Shown: positions 31,227 to 42,934 of the stretch, piece by piece
Numbering within the stretch: the first letter of the stretch is position 1
Layout of the letters: each line of letters starts with the position of its first letter
Source of the DNA: Paramacrobiotus metropolitanus
Taxonomy: Eukaryota; Tardigrada; Eutardigrada; Parachela; Macrobiotidae
NCBI RefSeq assembly: GCF_019649055.1
Contig: NW_026570359.1
Location: 1-64,000, forward strand
DNA length: 64,000 nt
Reading direction: 5' to 3'
Notes under the pieces: generated by a model
The model's input: only the letters and a program-made list of their open reading frames with translations
What the model was told of the DNA's origin: nothing
Database searches by the model: none
Position numbers and translations under genes: made by a program

Positions 31227-31322
31227 GATTAGCGCTTCCGTTAACAGGCCTGCGCAGCTGTATTACCGTGTTGATTACCGTGTTGCGGATCCCCGGCAGA
31301 GGTAATAAAACAAGTCCCTCTA

Positions 31323-31739
31323 CTAAGGTGCCCACTCGCACTCCGTAAAACTGGCAAGAACGTACACCAACGGGCTTCTTGGATGTAATTCACTGGGCTT
31401 CTTTACCCGCTGTATAAGCTGCTTTGCAAACCCAAATACAGCGTTTCCGGTGCAGCATCGATCAATGTAAACCATAAGCAGAGACCGATCGATGTATCCA
31501 GACAGCGGCAGACGCAGCACCTTCAAATTTCGTCCAGGTGTGCCTGTCGGTTGAATGTACAAATACACACACATACTATAGACCCGCATCGAACCAGCGG
31601 AAAGCCGGTATACATTGATATCTAATGAGTCAGCAATTTTTGGCCGGATGCCGGTTGCTTTAGTTTCTTTTAGCGACGTTGGAGCTTTTTGTTGATTTTC
31701 CGTACTCACTAATGCGCACACTTTCCACACTACTTTCAA
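31323..31739 (-). CDS. Hypothetical protein, 138 residues
   Basis: This open frame has a higher GC content than its surroundings and lies just upstream of SDR exon 1 on the same strand. It starts MKVVWKVCALV and ends CEWAP. The middle part (MRVYSMCVYLYIQPTG, then GYIDRSLLMVYIDRCC) suggests beta strands and two or three cysteines. I see no signal peptide, no transmembrane helix of convincing length and no recognised domain. It could be an exon of an unrelated gene or a chance frame. Only length and composition support it. Confidence 0.4.
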   Translation of the reverse strand: MKVVWKVCALVSTENQQKAPTSLKETKATGIRPKIADSLDINVYRLSAGSMRVYSMCVYLYIQPTGTPGRNLKVLRLPLSGYIDRSLLMVYIDRCCTGNAVFGFAKQLIQRVKKPSELHPRSPLVYVLASFTECEWAP

Positions 31740-32255
31740 TTAGCGCACGTCATTCTAATGCTGCAGCTAATTTTAACATTCCGTAATAAGAATTATTAGT
31801 GTTTGCTTTTTGAATAAGTACGCATGTACGTTCCAGTTTTTGCGGATCCCGTGACAAGCAAAACACACTGCTATAGCACACAACGCACGAGTGTATTGTA
31901 CAGAGTACATGTAAAGTTTCGAGAGTTTTCTTGACGACATAATTAAGTAAGTCAACATTTTAGAGTGCAGGCCACAGAAAAACTGACGTTTCAAGGGCGC
32001 AGAATAAAACTCGTACTGTGCAATTGTAATTACTGTTACAGTATTTATACGACGCATATATTAAGCGGTCGTGATACTGACAAACACGACTGCAAACTTA
32101 AAAAGCTTTTCATTCGCACACAGCATGATCACAGTAAATGGCAGCCGAATTCACAAGACAGCTGTAATATTAAACAATAATAAGTAACTATTTAAATATT
32201 TCTTGTATATTATGTAACTTCATTAATTTAACTGCGTTGCTAAATTTGATTATAA

Positions 32256-32666
32256 ATGAACCTGGCATCTAGCGTAACCGCTGCAGCAGTTACCATTTGG
32301 TATGGACTTTCGGGATTAGCGGAATGTAGCCGGGATTTTGATGATCAGTTAGTGGAAGAATGCATCCTGCCGCCGTATATTCGCAATCAGTATTACAGCC
32401 GGGAAAACGGTCTGAATACGCTGACCGTTGTGGCGGCTTCGTCTTTCGAGCGGAAAACGGTGGTGTCCATTGCCAGTGCCATCGTTGACACGTCGGCGAT
32501 GGAAGACACGACCACCAGCGAAGTCTGCGTGAAAATGACCTGCAATCGGCCCAGCAAGGTCACACGTAAATGCCAGATACTGGCAGAAAACGGACAAACA
32601 GTTTACGACAGCGATATGTATCGCCTTCTGATAAAAGACACGTTAGTCATAAGATTTAACAATTAA
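32256..32666 (+). CDS. Putative secreted small protein, 136 residues
   Basis: The frame has clearly higher GC content than the AT-rich flanks. It begins with a hydrophobic segment typical of a signal peptide (MNLASSVTAAAVTIWYGLS, cleavage plausible around residue 21-24). The mature part is acidic then basic, has about five cysteines (near residues 24, 36, 91, 95 and 105) and a hydrophobic end (YRLLIKDTLVIRFNN). No family is recognised. A one-exon gene is assumed. It is divergent from the minus-strand ORF at 31.3-31.7 kb. Confidence 0.6.
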   Translation: MNLASSVTAAAVTIWYGLSGLAECSRDFDDQLVEECILPPYIRNQYYSRENGLNTLTVVAASSFERKTVVSIASAIVDTSAMEDTTTSEVCVKMTCNRPSKVTRKCQILAENGQTVYDSDMYRLLIKDTLVIRFNN

Positions 32667-33597
32667 TTTCATTAACAGATTTTTTTTGTTAACAATTGTA
32701 AATCTTGACGTACGTACAGTACAGAGTAAATAGTAGTGTTGGGTAGTAAAAGTCCTTGCCAATATACTTATTTTTACTATCTGCTTTTGAAAGTTTACTT
32801 ATTTTTACTTACTATTCAAAATTTTTCGGGACTTTTACTTACTTTTACTTACTGTTTCAATTTTTTCAAGGACATTTACTTACTAAATTAAAGTAAATAT
32901 ACTAAATAAATGTAATTTAGCACTGAAAATTTCGACTTGCGTTAGCTTCAGAGCGCAACAGAATACTGAAAATAGTGCAGATAAATTTTTTTGCATTAAT
33001 CCAGCTACACAGTAACACAGGTGGACACTGAAAAGTAAGTACTGCTGCTTTTGAGGGCGGCAGGCTGGCAGCCGACTACTGCGCACACTCACTTTACCTG
33101 CGAGTGGAGGGTTACCTACTCTGTAGTTTGTCCCCTTTCGATCGTGTAAATGTATCTTATTCTTGCGCAGTACCAAAGATTGCTTCCGGTGCCGTGAGCT
33201 GGCTATCCGAACCATTAACGTCCTGGAATTTCGTCAGAGTGCGTACAAATGAGCCCAATATTATCAAGCGCTATTAGGTATTTTAAATATTTAGTCAAAA
33301 TAAATTAATTATGCTCACAAAAATTCGCTAAGGTGCTTTAGAAATCTGCGTTACACCAAAAGCATTAATTAAGGTTATACTGCAAATTGCAGTCTGCAAT
33401 TAAATACAGGCAAAAGTTTTAGTGCATGTATCCCATTTTGGAAGATATTGTACCCGGGCATTTTCCTTAAAAAGGCTTTCGTATAAAAGTTATTTATATA
33501 GAACAATTGACTTAGACTTGTCCCATGCACTGGAGTACTTGTACTGGTAATTGCTTAATCTTTTGCAGTTGTCAAAAGCGTTCCTTTTACTTTTCTA
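32667..33597. other. Noncoding stretch with hAT-like end
   Basis: GTGTTGGGTAGTAAAAGT near 32,736, followed by repeated TTTACTTACT strings to about 32,900, resembles the end of common hAT-type MITEs. No opposite end was found. The rest shows no gene. CTTTTGCAG at about 33,560 is a possible splice acceptor for the gene that starts at 33,598. Confidence 0.45.
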
Positions 33598-34163
33598 ATG
33601 GCCGAGCAGGAGGCGAAGAGAAACGGTTGTGTAAAGCTTGATGAACCCAAGATTACGCGCGCTTCCATATACAGTATGCCAAATCTTTAATGAAGGCCAT
33701 TATGGAAGATTACGCGCGCTTCCACATATGCCAAATCTTTAATGAAGGCCATTATGGACCACGAAAACCTTGCCATTGCGTACAATCACAAGCAGAAGGG
33801 TGTCGGTCTGGCTAAGGTCCTGGGGAAAAACAACTGGCTCGCATTCTGGAGTAAGAATAAAGCCTACACAAATATACATAAATCATAATAAAAAAATTGT
33901 CATTGTACAGTAGAGCACTGCATATTTTAACGAGTGTGAAAATTTGGCTGATTTCGCATTTATCAAACTGTATATTCTGTTTATTTAACCGTGTGCCGCT
34001 TTTTATAGATCACGTGAAATTGCATCAGCGACGAATGATCAAAAAGGACCCGGCATCCCGATGGACTGAGACATTAGACGTGGAAAAGCTCCAGGGAAAG
34101 ATGCGGAAAAGCTATAGCGACCGCATTCGCACTTTTGCGGAAATGGAGAAGCTGTTTTCTTAA
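33598..34163 (+). pseudogene. Small two-exon gene disrupted by a tandem duplication
   Basis: Exon 1 runs from ATG 33,598 to 33,850 and exon 2 from 34,009 to 34,163. The 158-base intron has clean borders (CTGGA/GTAAG, TTTTATAG/AT). A direct repeat interrupts exon 1: copy 1 at 33,650-33,706 (57 bases) and copy 2 at 33,707-33,758 (52 bases). Copy 1 leads the upstream frame into a TAA, while copy 2 alone would be in frame with both sides. Without copy 1 the product would be 116 residues. If translation starts at ATG 33,742 instead, an 87-residue product remains open. Charged and helical C-terminus (DVEKLQGKMRKSY, RIRTFAEMEKLF); no family recognised. Confidence 0.6.
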
Positions 34164-34787
34164 GGTTTTAGACTTCGGGCTTTGGACACGTGTGTTTTAC
34201 AATATACAGCCGACTGCGACATTTCATTTATTTTAATTTCATGTATCATAATGTGCTGCGTGGTTTTATTTTGGCATTGCAGTGGAGCGGTTGTGTTCTT
34301 GTTTTGGAAGAGTGAATTTTTTTTTAACAGTGTACTTGTGTTCAGTATGCAGCGTTAATTTTGTTTCCGTTTAGGTTATTATTTGTCAATTGTTTCATTA
34401 TTGCTCTTGATTAACAAAATTCGAGCCAATTAGATTTGCGCTGATACCGTTGCAACGTCCAAAATTGTGTATAATAACATGATTCGCTACGTATACAGCA
34501 ACCGATAAATATAATTATATTCTAATGATTTCGCAGTAATTATTGGCAGTGACCTGATATACGAAACACACATTCCATCGTTAAAAAGTTCATTTTTGCA
34601 CCAGTACTTACAAAATATGTCCTAAAAAGCTAAAAGTTGTCGTTTAGCGGACAAATTTATGTCTTACAGGATAAAAACGTAACGATTTAAGGGGTATTGT
34701 CAATCACACGTATCACGTGTCACCAAACGTCCGAAAAAAATTGCTGAAAAAACTATCATTGACACAAAAACTTTTAATAGGGAAATA
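34164..34787. other. AT-rich DNA, nothing recognised
   Basis: No coding frame, RNA gene or clear repeat was seen between the small gene and the TIR element. Confidence 0.6.
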
Positions 34788-35502
34788 CAGGTCGATCGCA
34801 CCAAGTGTGGGCAGTTGAGTAAAATAATTTGAAAAAAATTCTGTAAACAATTTTGTTGTTTACTTTCATTTTAGTTAGTGCAAATTTTTATTGCGGATCC
34901 AGTGATGTCAAAGCTGAAATCCGTTGATGCGTCCGGAACGAGTAGGGCGGGGCTTTATAGCAGAGGGTAGGGGTCAGTTTTCTAATGATTACATCCGCCC
35001 CTCTCAAAATTCAGTATTTGATGTTTTTCTACAACCTTTTTGTAAACCATGGAGTGCCTTTAAAGGAATTCGTTAAGGGTTAGCAAAAGATTCTGGAGCG
35101 CACAGTGTCACCCATAGACTTATATGTCAGAAAAGCTACCATCCGAAGAATGTGGTTGCTTAGAGCGCGGATCGCGTTGGGCCATACGTTATTGATTCAA
35201 AGGAAGTGAGAAGAGGACCACTAGAAAACCACATTATTCTTTATTCTCACGCATCCAAAATTTTTAAAAAAATTATTGACTGGACATGAAAATATCCTAT
35301 TAAGCAATGCGAGTTTTGGAGAAATTTTGAAAGTAAAAATTCTGCTCCCGCTCGTTGCGTATTAACTTCTACCGCAGAAATATGACTAAAAAAGTTTCTC
35401 TAGAACAAGAACTATCATAAAAAAATATGAAAACGATTTTGTCGTTCAACCGTAGCAAAGGGGAATATTTTGTTACTGCCCACACTTGGTGCGACCGACC
35501 TG
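34788..35502. mobile_element. 715-bp TIR element, Tc1/mariner-like MITE
   Basis: The left end CAGGTCGATCGCACCAAGTG and the inverted right end differ at one of about 28 positions. TA flanks both sides (34,786-34,787 and 35,503-35,504), as expected for a Tc1/mariner target duplication. No transposase frame is present inside, so the element is non-autonomous. Similar ends occur at 37.29 and 42.43 kb. Confidence 0.75.
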
Positions 35503-35534
35503 TAAATAAATAAACTGAGTGCTGCACATAAATA

Positions 35535-35790
35535 CTTCGCTTTTTCTCCTGTTCCGGTCACTTTGAGTGTAGGGTTTCATATTCCAGTCACCAGGTAGTT
35601 AAATTTCCTGACAAAACAAAAGTTCACAGAGATATTATTAATAACACCAATAACAGAAACTCTGAATCGGGTGAGACGCAGAACACTGCGCCTTTCCTTC
35701 AACAAATGGAATTTAATGGGGGTGTTTCTGAAAGGTGGTCACCACGGTCGTGGTCGTGGTTGTTGTGGGCGTGGTCGTGGGGGTTTTTTT
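35535..35790 (+). repeat. Left arm of a 7.7-kb inverted repeat
   Basis: Two blocks, 35,535-35,600 (CACTTTGAGTGTA and flanks) and 35,727-35,787 (AAAGGTGGTCACCACGGTCG then GTGGTC-rich), recur inverted at 43,130-43,193 and 42,930-43,000. They keep almost equal spacing (127 and 130 bases). The intervening part has diverged. Confidence 0.65.
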
Positions 35791-37290
35791 TATTGTTTTT
35801 AGAGTTCTCAATTAATGTACTTATTACTTAGCTGCCTGGAGAGATAAAATAGTAAAACATAAAACTATGTAGCGCCACCTACCTGGATGTAAAGCAGCGG
35901 TATCTAGTTCTACACGGTACAGGTAGTCATACGAATAGCGATATAAGCTGGAATAAAACCCGGCATTCTTCAAACATGAAAATGTTTATATCTATGTTTA
36001 TTTACTGGGCTCAAACCAGTCTACCCGAACCGTTTTCCAGTACTGCTGCCGTCACCCGGCTGGAGTTTACGTTATAACGAAGCATGATGCTTATTTAACT
36101 CGCCTGATTTAACCGCATGTAGGTGACGGCAGCACTCAAGCAGTGCCGTGAATTGGTTTCCAATGGTTTCCCCCTATAAAGATTTATTAATCGCTACGTC
36201 TTTATTCAAATCAAATTAGCTCCTAATTCGATACTTAATTTTCGAAGTGATTTTCATTTTTAAAAAAATACTTTATCAAATGCACTTCGCCAAAAGTGGT
36301 TGCGATGGTTTTGATGGATTCAAAAAGCATTTTTAATTTATTAGTTCTAGAAAGTTCTTTTATTAGTTCTAGAAAGGTCACTAATAAAAGCTTTCTCTTT
36401 GCAGTACAGATAATTAATGTGCTTTGCTTCCTCTTTTGGAATATTTGAATATACTTTATTTTGGAATGCAGATTCCTACAATTTTTAAAAATTGTAGAGC
36501 CTTTCGGTATAGGTGTATATTTAGCGTAACGGGGTCAATACCTCTCTAATTAGTATTTCTACGTCTTCAGATCATACGACAAGACATATTTCTACGAAAC
36601 AAACGACATACAGTATTTCCACACTCCAAGTTGCTTAATTCAATTATTATTTACTGTTACCCTTTGACTGTCGCAGCCCTGCCGAACCAATTTGGAGCAG
36701 TCACAAAATCCTATGCATTTACCAATTGTAACAGACTATGGCGAGGAGCTCACGATGCGTCTTTATTAGACAATAAAGGCTGACAAAGCTGCGTAATAGC
36801 AGGAAGAAAGAACAAAGGCACGTGTGGCCAAATAGCAAAAGTGTACTAAACAGGGTTCTTGAGCGTCTCGTTGGCGAGTAAGTAGTGAATGAATCCTGGC
36901 GGCAAGCACGTGCGTTGATGCAGGCCAAGACGTGAATCAGCTGTGTGATGCGCAGACTGGACTCTACCCAACGCGAGCGTATGAACGCTGAGTAGTACTG
37001 CGAGAGAGGGACAATTGAGCAAGTATGCTCAGTGTGTGCGCACGCGGTATATCCACTTCAGTGGATGAGTGCAGTACAGCGTCACACGTACGTACAAGAG
37101 AGAGGCAATATGGCATGTAAGTGAGTGCAAGTACGCTCCATGTTGTGCCGTACGCACCACGCACAGGCTCATGTGCCTGACACAATAAGGCCCAAAATTT
37201 CAGAATTGAAAATGATTTTCAGAAAACAAATATCTTTTCCGAAAAGTTTTCTTAAAACGGCATTGCTATTATCATGATGTCTAAACCCTA
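35791..37290. other. AT-rich DNA, no gene recognised
   Basis: Minus-strand frames near 36,719-37,185 are short and show no domain, signal or splice support. The stretch contains short direct and inverted A/T-rich repeats only. Confidence 0.5.
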
Positions 37291-37577
37291 CTGCACGGTG
37301 GTCGCCCCAATTGTGGACAGTTGCATAAAATAAATGAGGATTTATTTCTGCAAATAGTTTTGATATTTTCCCTTTCATTTTTTTTGTGTAACCTTTCACT
37401 GGAAACTGAACGGAAATGAATAGGAATCGTTTAACGTGTCTGCAAGGGGCGCGGTAAGCATAAAAAGAGAGGGGCAGCGGATATTTTAAGGGGTTTATAA
37501 CTGCCCCTCAAAATATTCAGGAAGTTTTTTTGTACGACATCTTAACTATTAAGACAGAGCTGTCTGTGCGTAACGCT

Positions 37578-38155
37578 CCCGCCTCCAAATCGCTCTCATT
37601 GTTCAGAACCGAAACACTTACTAAACGAAGTGAACCTACTGAACAAACTTACAAACTATAGTGAACCTTCTGAACACACTTGCTAAACAAAATGAACCAG
37701 CTGAACCCGACCTAATCCTTAGTGAACCTACTGAACCCACCTAAAACTTCAGTGAACCGACTGAACCCAACTAAAACCTTAGTGAACCAACTGAACCCAA
37801 TCAAAACCAACCTTGGTGAACCTTAATGAACCAAAACCTTAGTGAACCAGCTGAACCCAACCTAATCCGTAGTGAACCGACAGAACCCAACTAAAACTTT
37901 ATTGAACCAGCTGAACCCAACCTAATCCTCAATGCACCAACTGAACCTAAACCAATCCTTAAATGGACTAACTGAACCCAACTGAATCTTCAGTACACCA
38001 GCTGAACCCAACCTGAACGTCAAAGAAGAATCAAACGAACCCCACCAAATATCAGTAAACCGACTAAACCCAACCTATAACATTACTGATCCAAATGAAC
38101 CTCCTAACCTTAGAAAACTGACTGAGTCCAATCAAAACCTTAATTAATCTACTGA
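37578..38155 (+). repeat. Minisatellite family A, first array
   Basis: Degenerate ~30-base units built on AGTGAACC.ACTGAACCCAAC followed by an A/C-rich half (CAAAACCTT). The array is headed by a ~30-base cassette containing CGCCTCCAAATCGCTCTCAT. Confidence 0.75.
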
Positions 38156-38159
38156 AGTT

Positions 38160-39640
38160 AGTGAAGTTATCACGCGGAAGTAAGCGAAGTATTGTTACAA
38201 GTAACAACGCGAAAGTAAGCGGCGTTACGTAACAACCAGAGAATAAACAGCGTTGCGTTATATCTTTCGAAAGTACTGCGTAACGTGAACACGAAAGATT
38301 CAGCAGCGTAACCTAAGAACAAGACAGGAGGACGCAAAACGTAAGCTCACGAGAGGAAGCTGCGTAAGGTAATCACGTGTGAGTAAGTGGCCCAACGTAC
38401 CCACGCTAAATTAAGCAGCGTAACGTTGCCACGCTAGAGTAACCGCAATAACGTTACCACGCGAGAGTAAGCAACCAAACATTTTTACGCGAAAGTACGT
38501 GCAGTAACGTTACCATTCGAGATACAATATGCAGCAGAACGTAAGCACGAGCGGCGAAACAAAAGCACGCGAGAGTAAGCTGCGTAACGTAATTTCGGAA
38601 GAGAAATTAGCGTTACATTACCACACCAGAGTAATCGAAATAAAGTTACCACACCAGAGTGAGCAGCGTTACGTTACCACGCAAGATTTAGCAGCGTAAC
38701 GTTACCAGGCGGGAGTAGCCGCGCGTAACATAAGTATACGAGACGAGGTAGCGCAAGATAAGCACGCGAGAGGAAGCAGCGTATTGGTACCACGCAAGAT
38801 TAGGCTGCGCAACGTTACCACGAGAAAGTGAACAGCACCGCTTCACCACGTGAAAGTTAGCGCCGTGACGTTTCTAAGCTAAAATAAGAGCCGAAGCGCT
38901 AATGTGCGAAAGCAAGCAGCGTAACGCTACCAAGTGAGGGTAAACTGCTTGACGTGACCGTGCGAGAGTAAGCAGCGTACGTTACTACGTGAAAGTGAAC
39001 TGGCCAGTTTGAGCGCGCGCGAGTAAGCGAGAAAACGTAACACGAGAGAGCAAGCAGCGTAACGTGGCCATTTGAGAGTAGGCGAAGTAACGATACCACG
39101 GGAGAGTAAGCGGCGTAACATGACCAGACGGAAGTAAGCAAATGTGACGTCACACGAGAGGCAAAACGGTGTAACGCAAGCACGAGAATAACCGGCTAAA
39201 TTAAAGATAGCGAGAGTATACAGAATAACGTAAACACTCGAGAGTAAGCGCCAAAGCGTTACCACTTTAAAGTAAACGCCGTAACGTTAGCATGCTAGAA
39301 CATGCGGCTTAACGAAATCGAGCGAACTTAAACAGCACAACATTATCAAGCAAGAGTATGCGTGCACATTAACTGCGCGAGAGCACGCAACGTAACGGTA
39401 CTACGCGAAAGTAGTCGGCGTAATGTAAGCACAAGAGAGCAAGCGAAGTATCGTATTGACCTGGGAGTGAGCGGCGTAATGAAAAGACGCGAAAATTTGC
39501 ATCACAACGTTACGGGAAGACAGTAAGCAGCATAACGTAACCAAGCCAGACGAAGAAGCATAACGATAGACACGCAAAAGTTAACAGCGTAGCGCCGTAA
39601 CGAAACCAAGTGAAAGTAAACCGTGTAATGTAACCATGCA
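38160..39640 (+). repeat. Minisatellite family B, first array
   Basis: Degenerate ~28-base units contain GTTACCACGCGAGAGTAAGC followed by AGCGTAAC. The array ends near the string TCGTTGCTAGT at about 39,663. Minus-strand open frames here are repeat artefacts. Confidence 0.75.
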
Positions 39641-39703
39641 ATCGCTGATAGCGCAACGCATGCTTCGTTGCTAGTCTAATCTATTAAGCGGCGGATTATG
39701 GAA

Positions 39704-40850
39704 CGCGACCGCCTCCAAATCGCTCTCATTGGTCAAAACCAAAATACTTACTGAACGAAGTGAACCTACTGAACAAACTCATAAACTATAGTGAACCTGC
39801 TGAACACAATTAATAAACAAAATGAACCGGCTGAACCCAACCAAAACCTTAGTGAACCAACTGAACCCAACCAAAAAGTTAGTGAACCCACTCAACCAAA
39901 CTAAAATCTTTCTGAACCAGCCGAACCGAACCGTGAACCGACTGAATTCAACCTAATTCTTACTGAACTGACTGAACCCAACCAAAAAGTTACTGAACCC
40001 ACTGAACCAACTAAAGTCTTTCTGATCTAGCCGAACCGAACCGTGAACCGACTGAATCCAACCTAATCTTTACTGAACCGACTGAACCCGACTGAACGCA
40101 CCAAAACCTTACTGAACCAACTGAACCCACCCGAAAAGCGGCTGATGGTGGAATGCGACCGCCTCCAAATCGCTCTCATTGGTCAGAACCAAAACACAGA
40201 ACATACTAAACAAAGTGAACCTACTGAACATTTTTACTAAACAAGCTGAATCCGCTGAACACCATTCTTAAACAAAAGTTAACCTGCTGAGCACACTTAC
40301 TAAACAAACACAAGATACTGTACCAGCTTATTAAGCTAACTAAATTTACTGAACAAACTGAACTCGCTGAAGCAACTTACTGAAACACACACAATACACT
40401 GAACCTACTGAGTTTGTTGAACGCTCTTATTAAATGTAGTGAACCTGCTGAACACACTTACTATACTGACCAGTTTACTTAAACCAACTAACCAGTTTAC
40501 TAAACTGCATAACCTAACTAAACAAACTAAACTCACCGAACAGGATGAATCAGTTGAACTAACTTATTAAACAAGGTGAACCTATTAAACTGGCTGATTT
40601 AATTTAATGAATCTGCTAAACACACTAAACGATTTAAAATTACTAAACGAAATTAACTGAACTTGCTAAAAAAATGCAGATACAAAAGTCACAAAATGAA
40701 CTTACTGAACTAAAAAAATGCTATAATGGATATAACTTACTAAACACGGTGCATTTATCGAAATACAGTAACTGAATCAACATTGTGAACCTGCTCAATA
40801 AACTTACAAAGCGAATTAAAGGTGGAATCAGATAGTAAACGGGTGGGTCT
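39704..40850 (+). repeat. Minisatellite family A, second array
   Basis: The heading cassette (CGCCTCCAAATCGCTCTCAT) recurs at about 39,711 and again at about 40,161, each followed by GAACC/ACTGAAC-type units that become shorter and more degenerate. Confidence 0.75.
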
Positions 40851-40859
40851 CAAAAAGTA

Positions 40860-41935
40860 ACCCCAAGAAAGTAAACGGCGTAATGTAATCACGAAAGAGT
40901 AAGCGGCGTAACTTGAGCACACGAGTAAGCAACGCAACGTAACCACAAGAAAATAAGCGGCGCAAAGTAAGCACAAGAGAGTGAACGGCATAGCGTAGCC
41001 GCAAGAGAGTAAGCGGCGTAGCGAAAGCAGACGAGAGTAAGCGGGGCAAAGTTCATGTAACCACAAGAGATCGACCGGCGCAGCGAAAGCACGCGAGAGT
41101 ACGCGGCATAACAAAAGCGCACGAGTAAGCGGCGCAAAGTAACCACAAGAAAGTGAGCGGGGTAACGTAACCACAAGAGAGTTAGCAGCACAAAGTAACC
41201 ACAAGAGAGTGAGCGGGGGGAAGTACTTAACCATAAGAGAGTAGGGGGCGCAACGTGAGCACAGGCAATTAAGCGATGTATAGTAACCACAAGAGAGTGA
41301 GCAGCACAAAGTAACCACAAGAAATTGAGCGGCGTAATGTAACCACAAAAGGGAGAGTGGCGTAACGTAACCACGAGAGAGTAAGCGGCGTAACGTAACC
41401 CCACGAGAGTAAGCGGCGCAGAGTAACACAAGAAAGTGAGCGGCGTAACGTAACCACAAGAGAGTTGGCGCAAAGTAACCACAAAAGAGTAAGCGGTCCA
41501 AAGTAACCACAAGAGAGTCAGCGGCGCAAAGTACAGTGAAACCTGGTTACTAAATACACCTCCGGTTAAAGCAAAACCGTATGTGTTATCCAGGTGTATG
41601 TTGTATACAGAGCTATGTTACAGTCTATGGGACGCGCCAGTTAAACTTTCCGCGTATGTAATTTCCAGGTGTATGTATTTACCGGTGTATGCAAAAGGCA
41701 GGTTTCACTGTAACCACAAGAGAAAGAGCGGCGTAACGTAAGCACAAGAGAGTAAGCAGCGCAAAGTATCCAGAAGAGAGTAAGAGGCGTAACGAGAGCA
41801 AGCGAGAATTAGCGGCGTAACGTAACCAAGCGAGACTAAAAGATTTACGCAATCGCGCGAAAGTTAGCTGCGCAACGTTACCACGCGACAGTAAGGAACC
41901 ACACAAGAGTAAAGGCGGCACCGCAACCTTCGGTG
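40860..41935 (+). repeat. Minisatellite family B, second array
   Basis: 28-base units contain GTAACCACAAGAGAGTAAGC followed by GGCGTAAC. They are interrupted by a MITE at 41,534-41,710 and again end near TCGTTGCTAGT (about 41,962). The unit differs consistently from the first B array (CACAAGAG versus CACGCGAG). Confidence 0.75.
41534..41710. mobile_element. 177-bp Tc1/mariner-like MITE inserted in array B
   Basis: CAGTGAAACCTG and its inverse CAGGTTTCACTG form the ends, flanked by TA on both sides. Removing the element and one TA joins GCGCAAAGTA to ACCACAAGAG, exactly the repeat unit present elsewhere in the array. The insertion site is therefore verified within the window. Confidence 0.9.
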
Positions 41936-41939
41936 GATG

Positions 41940-41960
41940 CCGCGGCGCTACGCGCCGCGG
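41940..41960. repeat. GC-rich hairpin at the end of array B
   Basis: CCGCGGCG and CGCCGCGG pair perfectly around CTACG. Confidence 0.6.
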
Positions 41961-42435
41961 TCGTTGCTAGTTTTAAATTACTGAGTGACCCCAAAGGTGT
42001 TCTTGCGCTGTGCCTAAGCGAGAGAATCCTGTGCATGCGTTTTCTTGGTAAGTTCGAAAAAAATATCGCCTATTAACCTATATGTTTAAGAAGGCATATT
42101 TGTATTTGAAAGGAAGCTTGAAAAGCACAATGAAAAAACTACCGTACCGCTTATCAGTTATCTGACGTTGAAAGTTTTTCTAAATAATATTTAATAAACA
42201 CATGATTATTTTGTATTAAACAGCGCGTTTTTTGGAAAAATCGGAAGTTAAACTTTGATTCCCGACAATTTCCCATTACCTGCCCCTCAAGATTTTGCAG
42301 TAAAACTCTATTAAAAAAGTTGTCATATACCAAGGGCTATCTTGCAAAAATAATATAAAAATTGAAGACGTCAGTGGTACTGTGGTAGTGGTTGAAAAAT
42401 TTTTGTCATTGCCCAAACTTGGCGCAACCACCCCG

Positions 42436-42934
42436 TACTATCATCTACTTTTGACTGCTTCTCCTAAATTCGCCGTCTCCTACGGGCATAAATACATGTA
42501 CTATCAGGCCGTGACTCCTAAAAATAAATTTCTAGAAATACATTATACATACTCGCAAATACTATTTGATAGAGGAAAAAAATCAGCTCACGTATTAGCC
42601 ATTTCATAATGGGTAAGACTGTTTTTTTCTGTTATAACCATCAGTAAATTTAGTGCTGCGAAATATTCCTTAAGATGTGCTAGCACAAAATAAAAATACC
42701 GCCTACCAGCGCATAGCAATCTTTTCGAAAGCCGTTTGCGTAAGCGTTGCAGCTTGTGCAATAAGTCAAAGTCAAAAGCAAAACTATAAAATACTAAAAC
42801 TATTTAATTTATTGACAGTTCCCTATGAATTGCCCAAGGAATAATTATATACTGAACATTGAATCGGAGACTTTCGACCACGATCGCCCACAACCACATT
42901 AGCCCACACTCGACCACTGATGACCACGACCACA
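42436..42934. other. Noncoding, nothing recognised
   Basis: Between the inner TIR and the right inverted arm I see no gene. A GACCAC-rich simple sequence starts near 42,876. Confidence 0.5.

Larger units (their letters stand above)
37291..42435. mobile_element. Large TIR-bounded block carrying minisatellites
   Basis: The left end CACGGTGGTCGCCCCAATTG and the inverted right end CGGGGTGGTTGCGCCAAGTT match at roughly three quarters of positions. Both are related to the ends of the 715-bp element. TA lies next to each end. CTGCCCCTCAA-type sequence recurs just inside both ends and in the 715-bp element. The interior is almost entirely tandem repeats with no transposase. A non-autonomous element that acquired or expanded satellite DNA is the simplest reading; ends this diverged make it tentative. 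Confidence 0.5.

Noticed and set aside
40755-41512. Minus-strand open frames of 251 and 207 codons (also 38,899-39,265)
   Set aside because: They are translations of the 28-bp minisatellite, open in several frames at once, with repetitive Leu/Tyr/Ala peptides and no start context. Repeat artefact.
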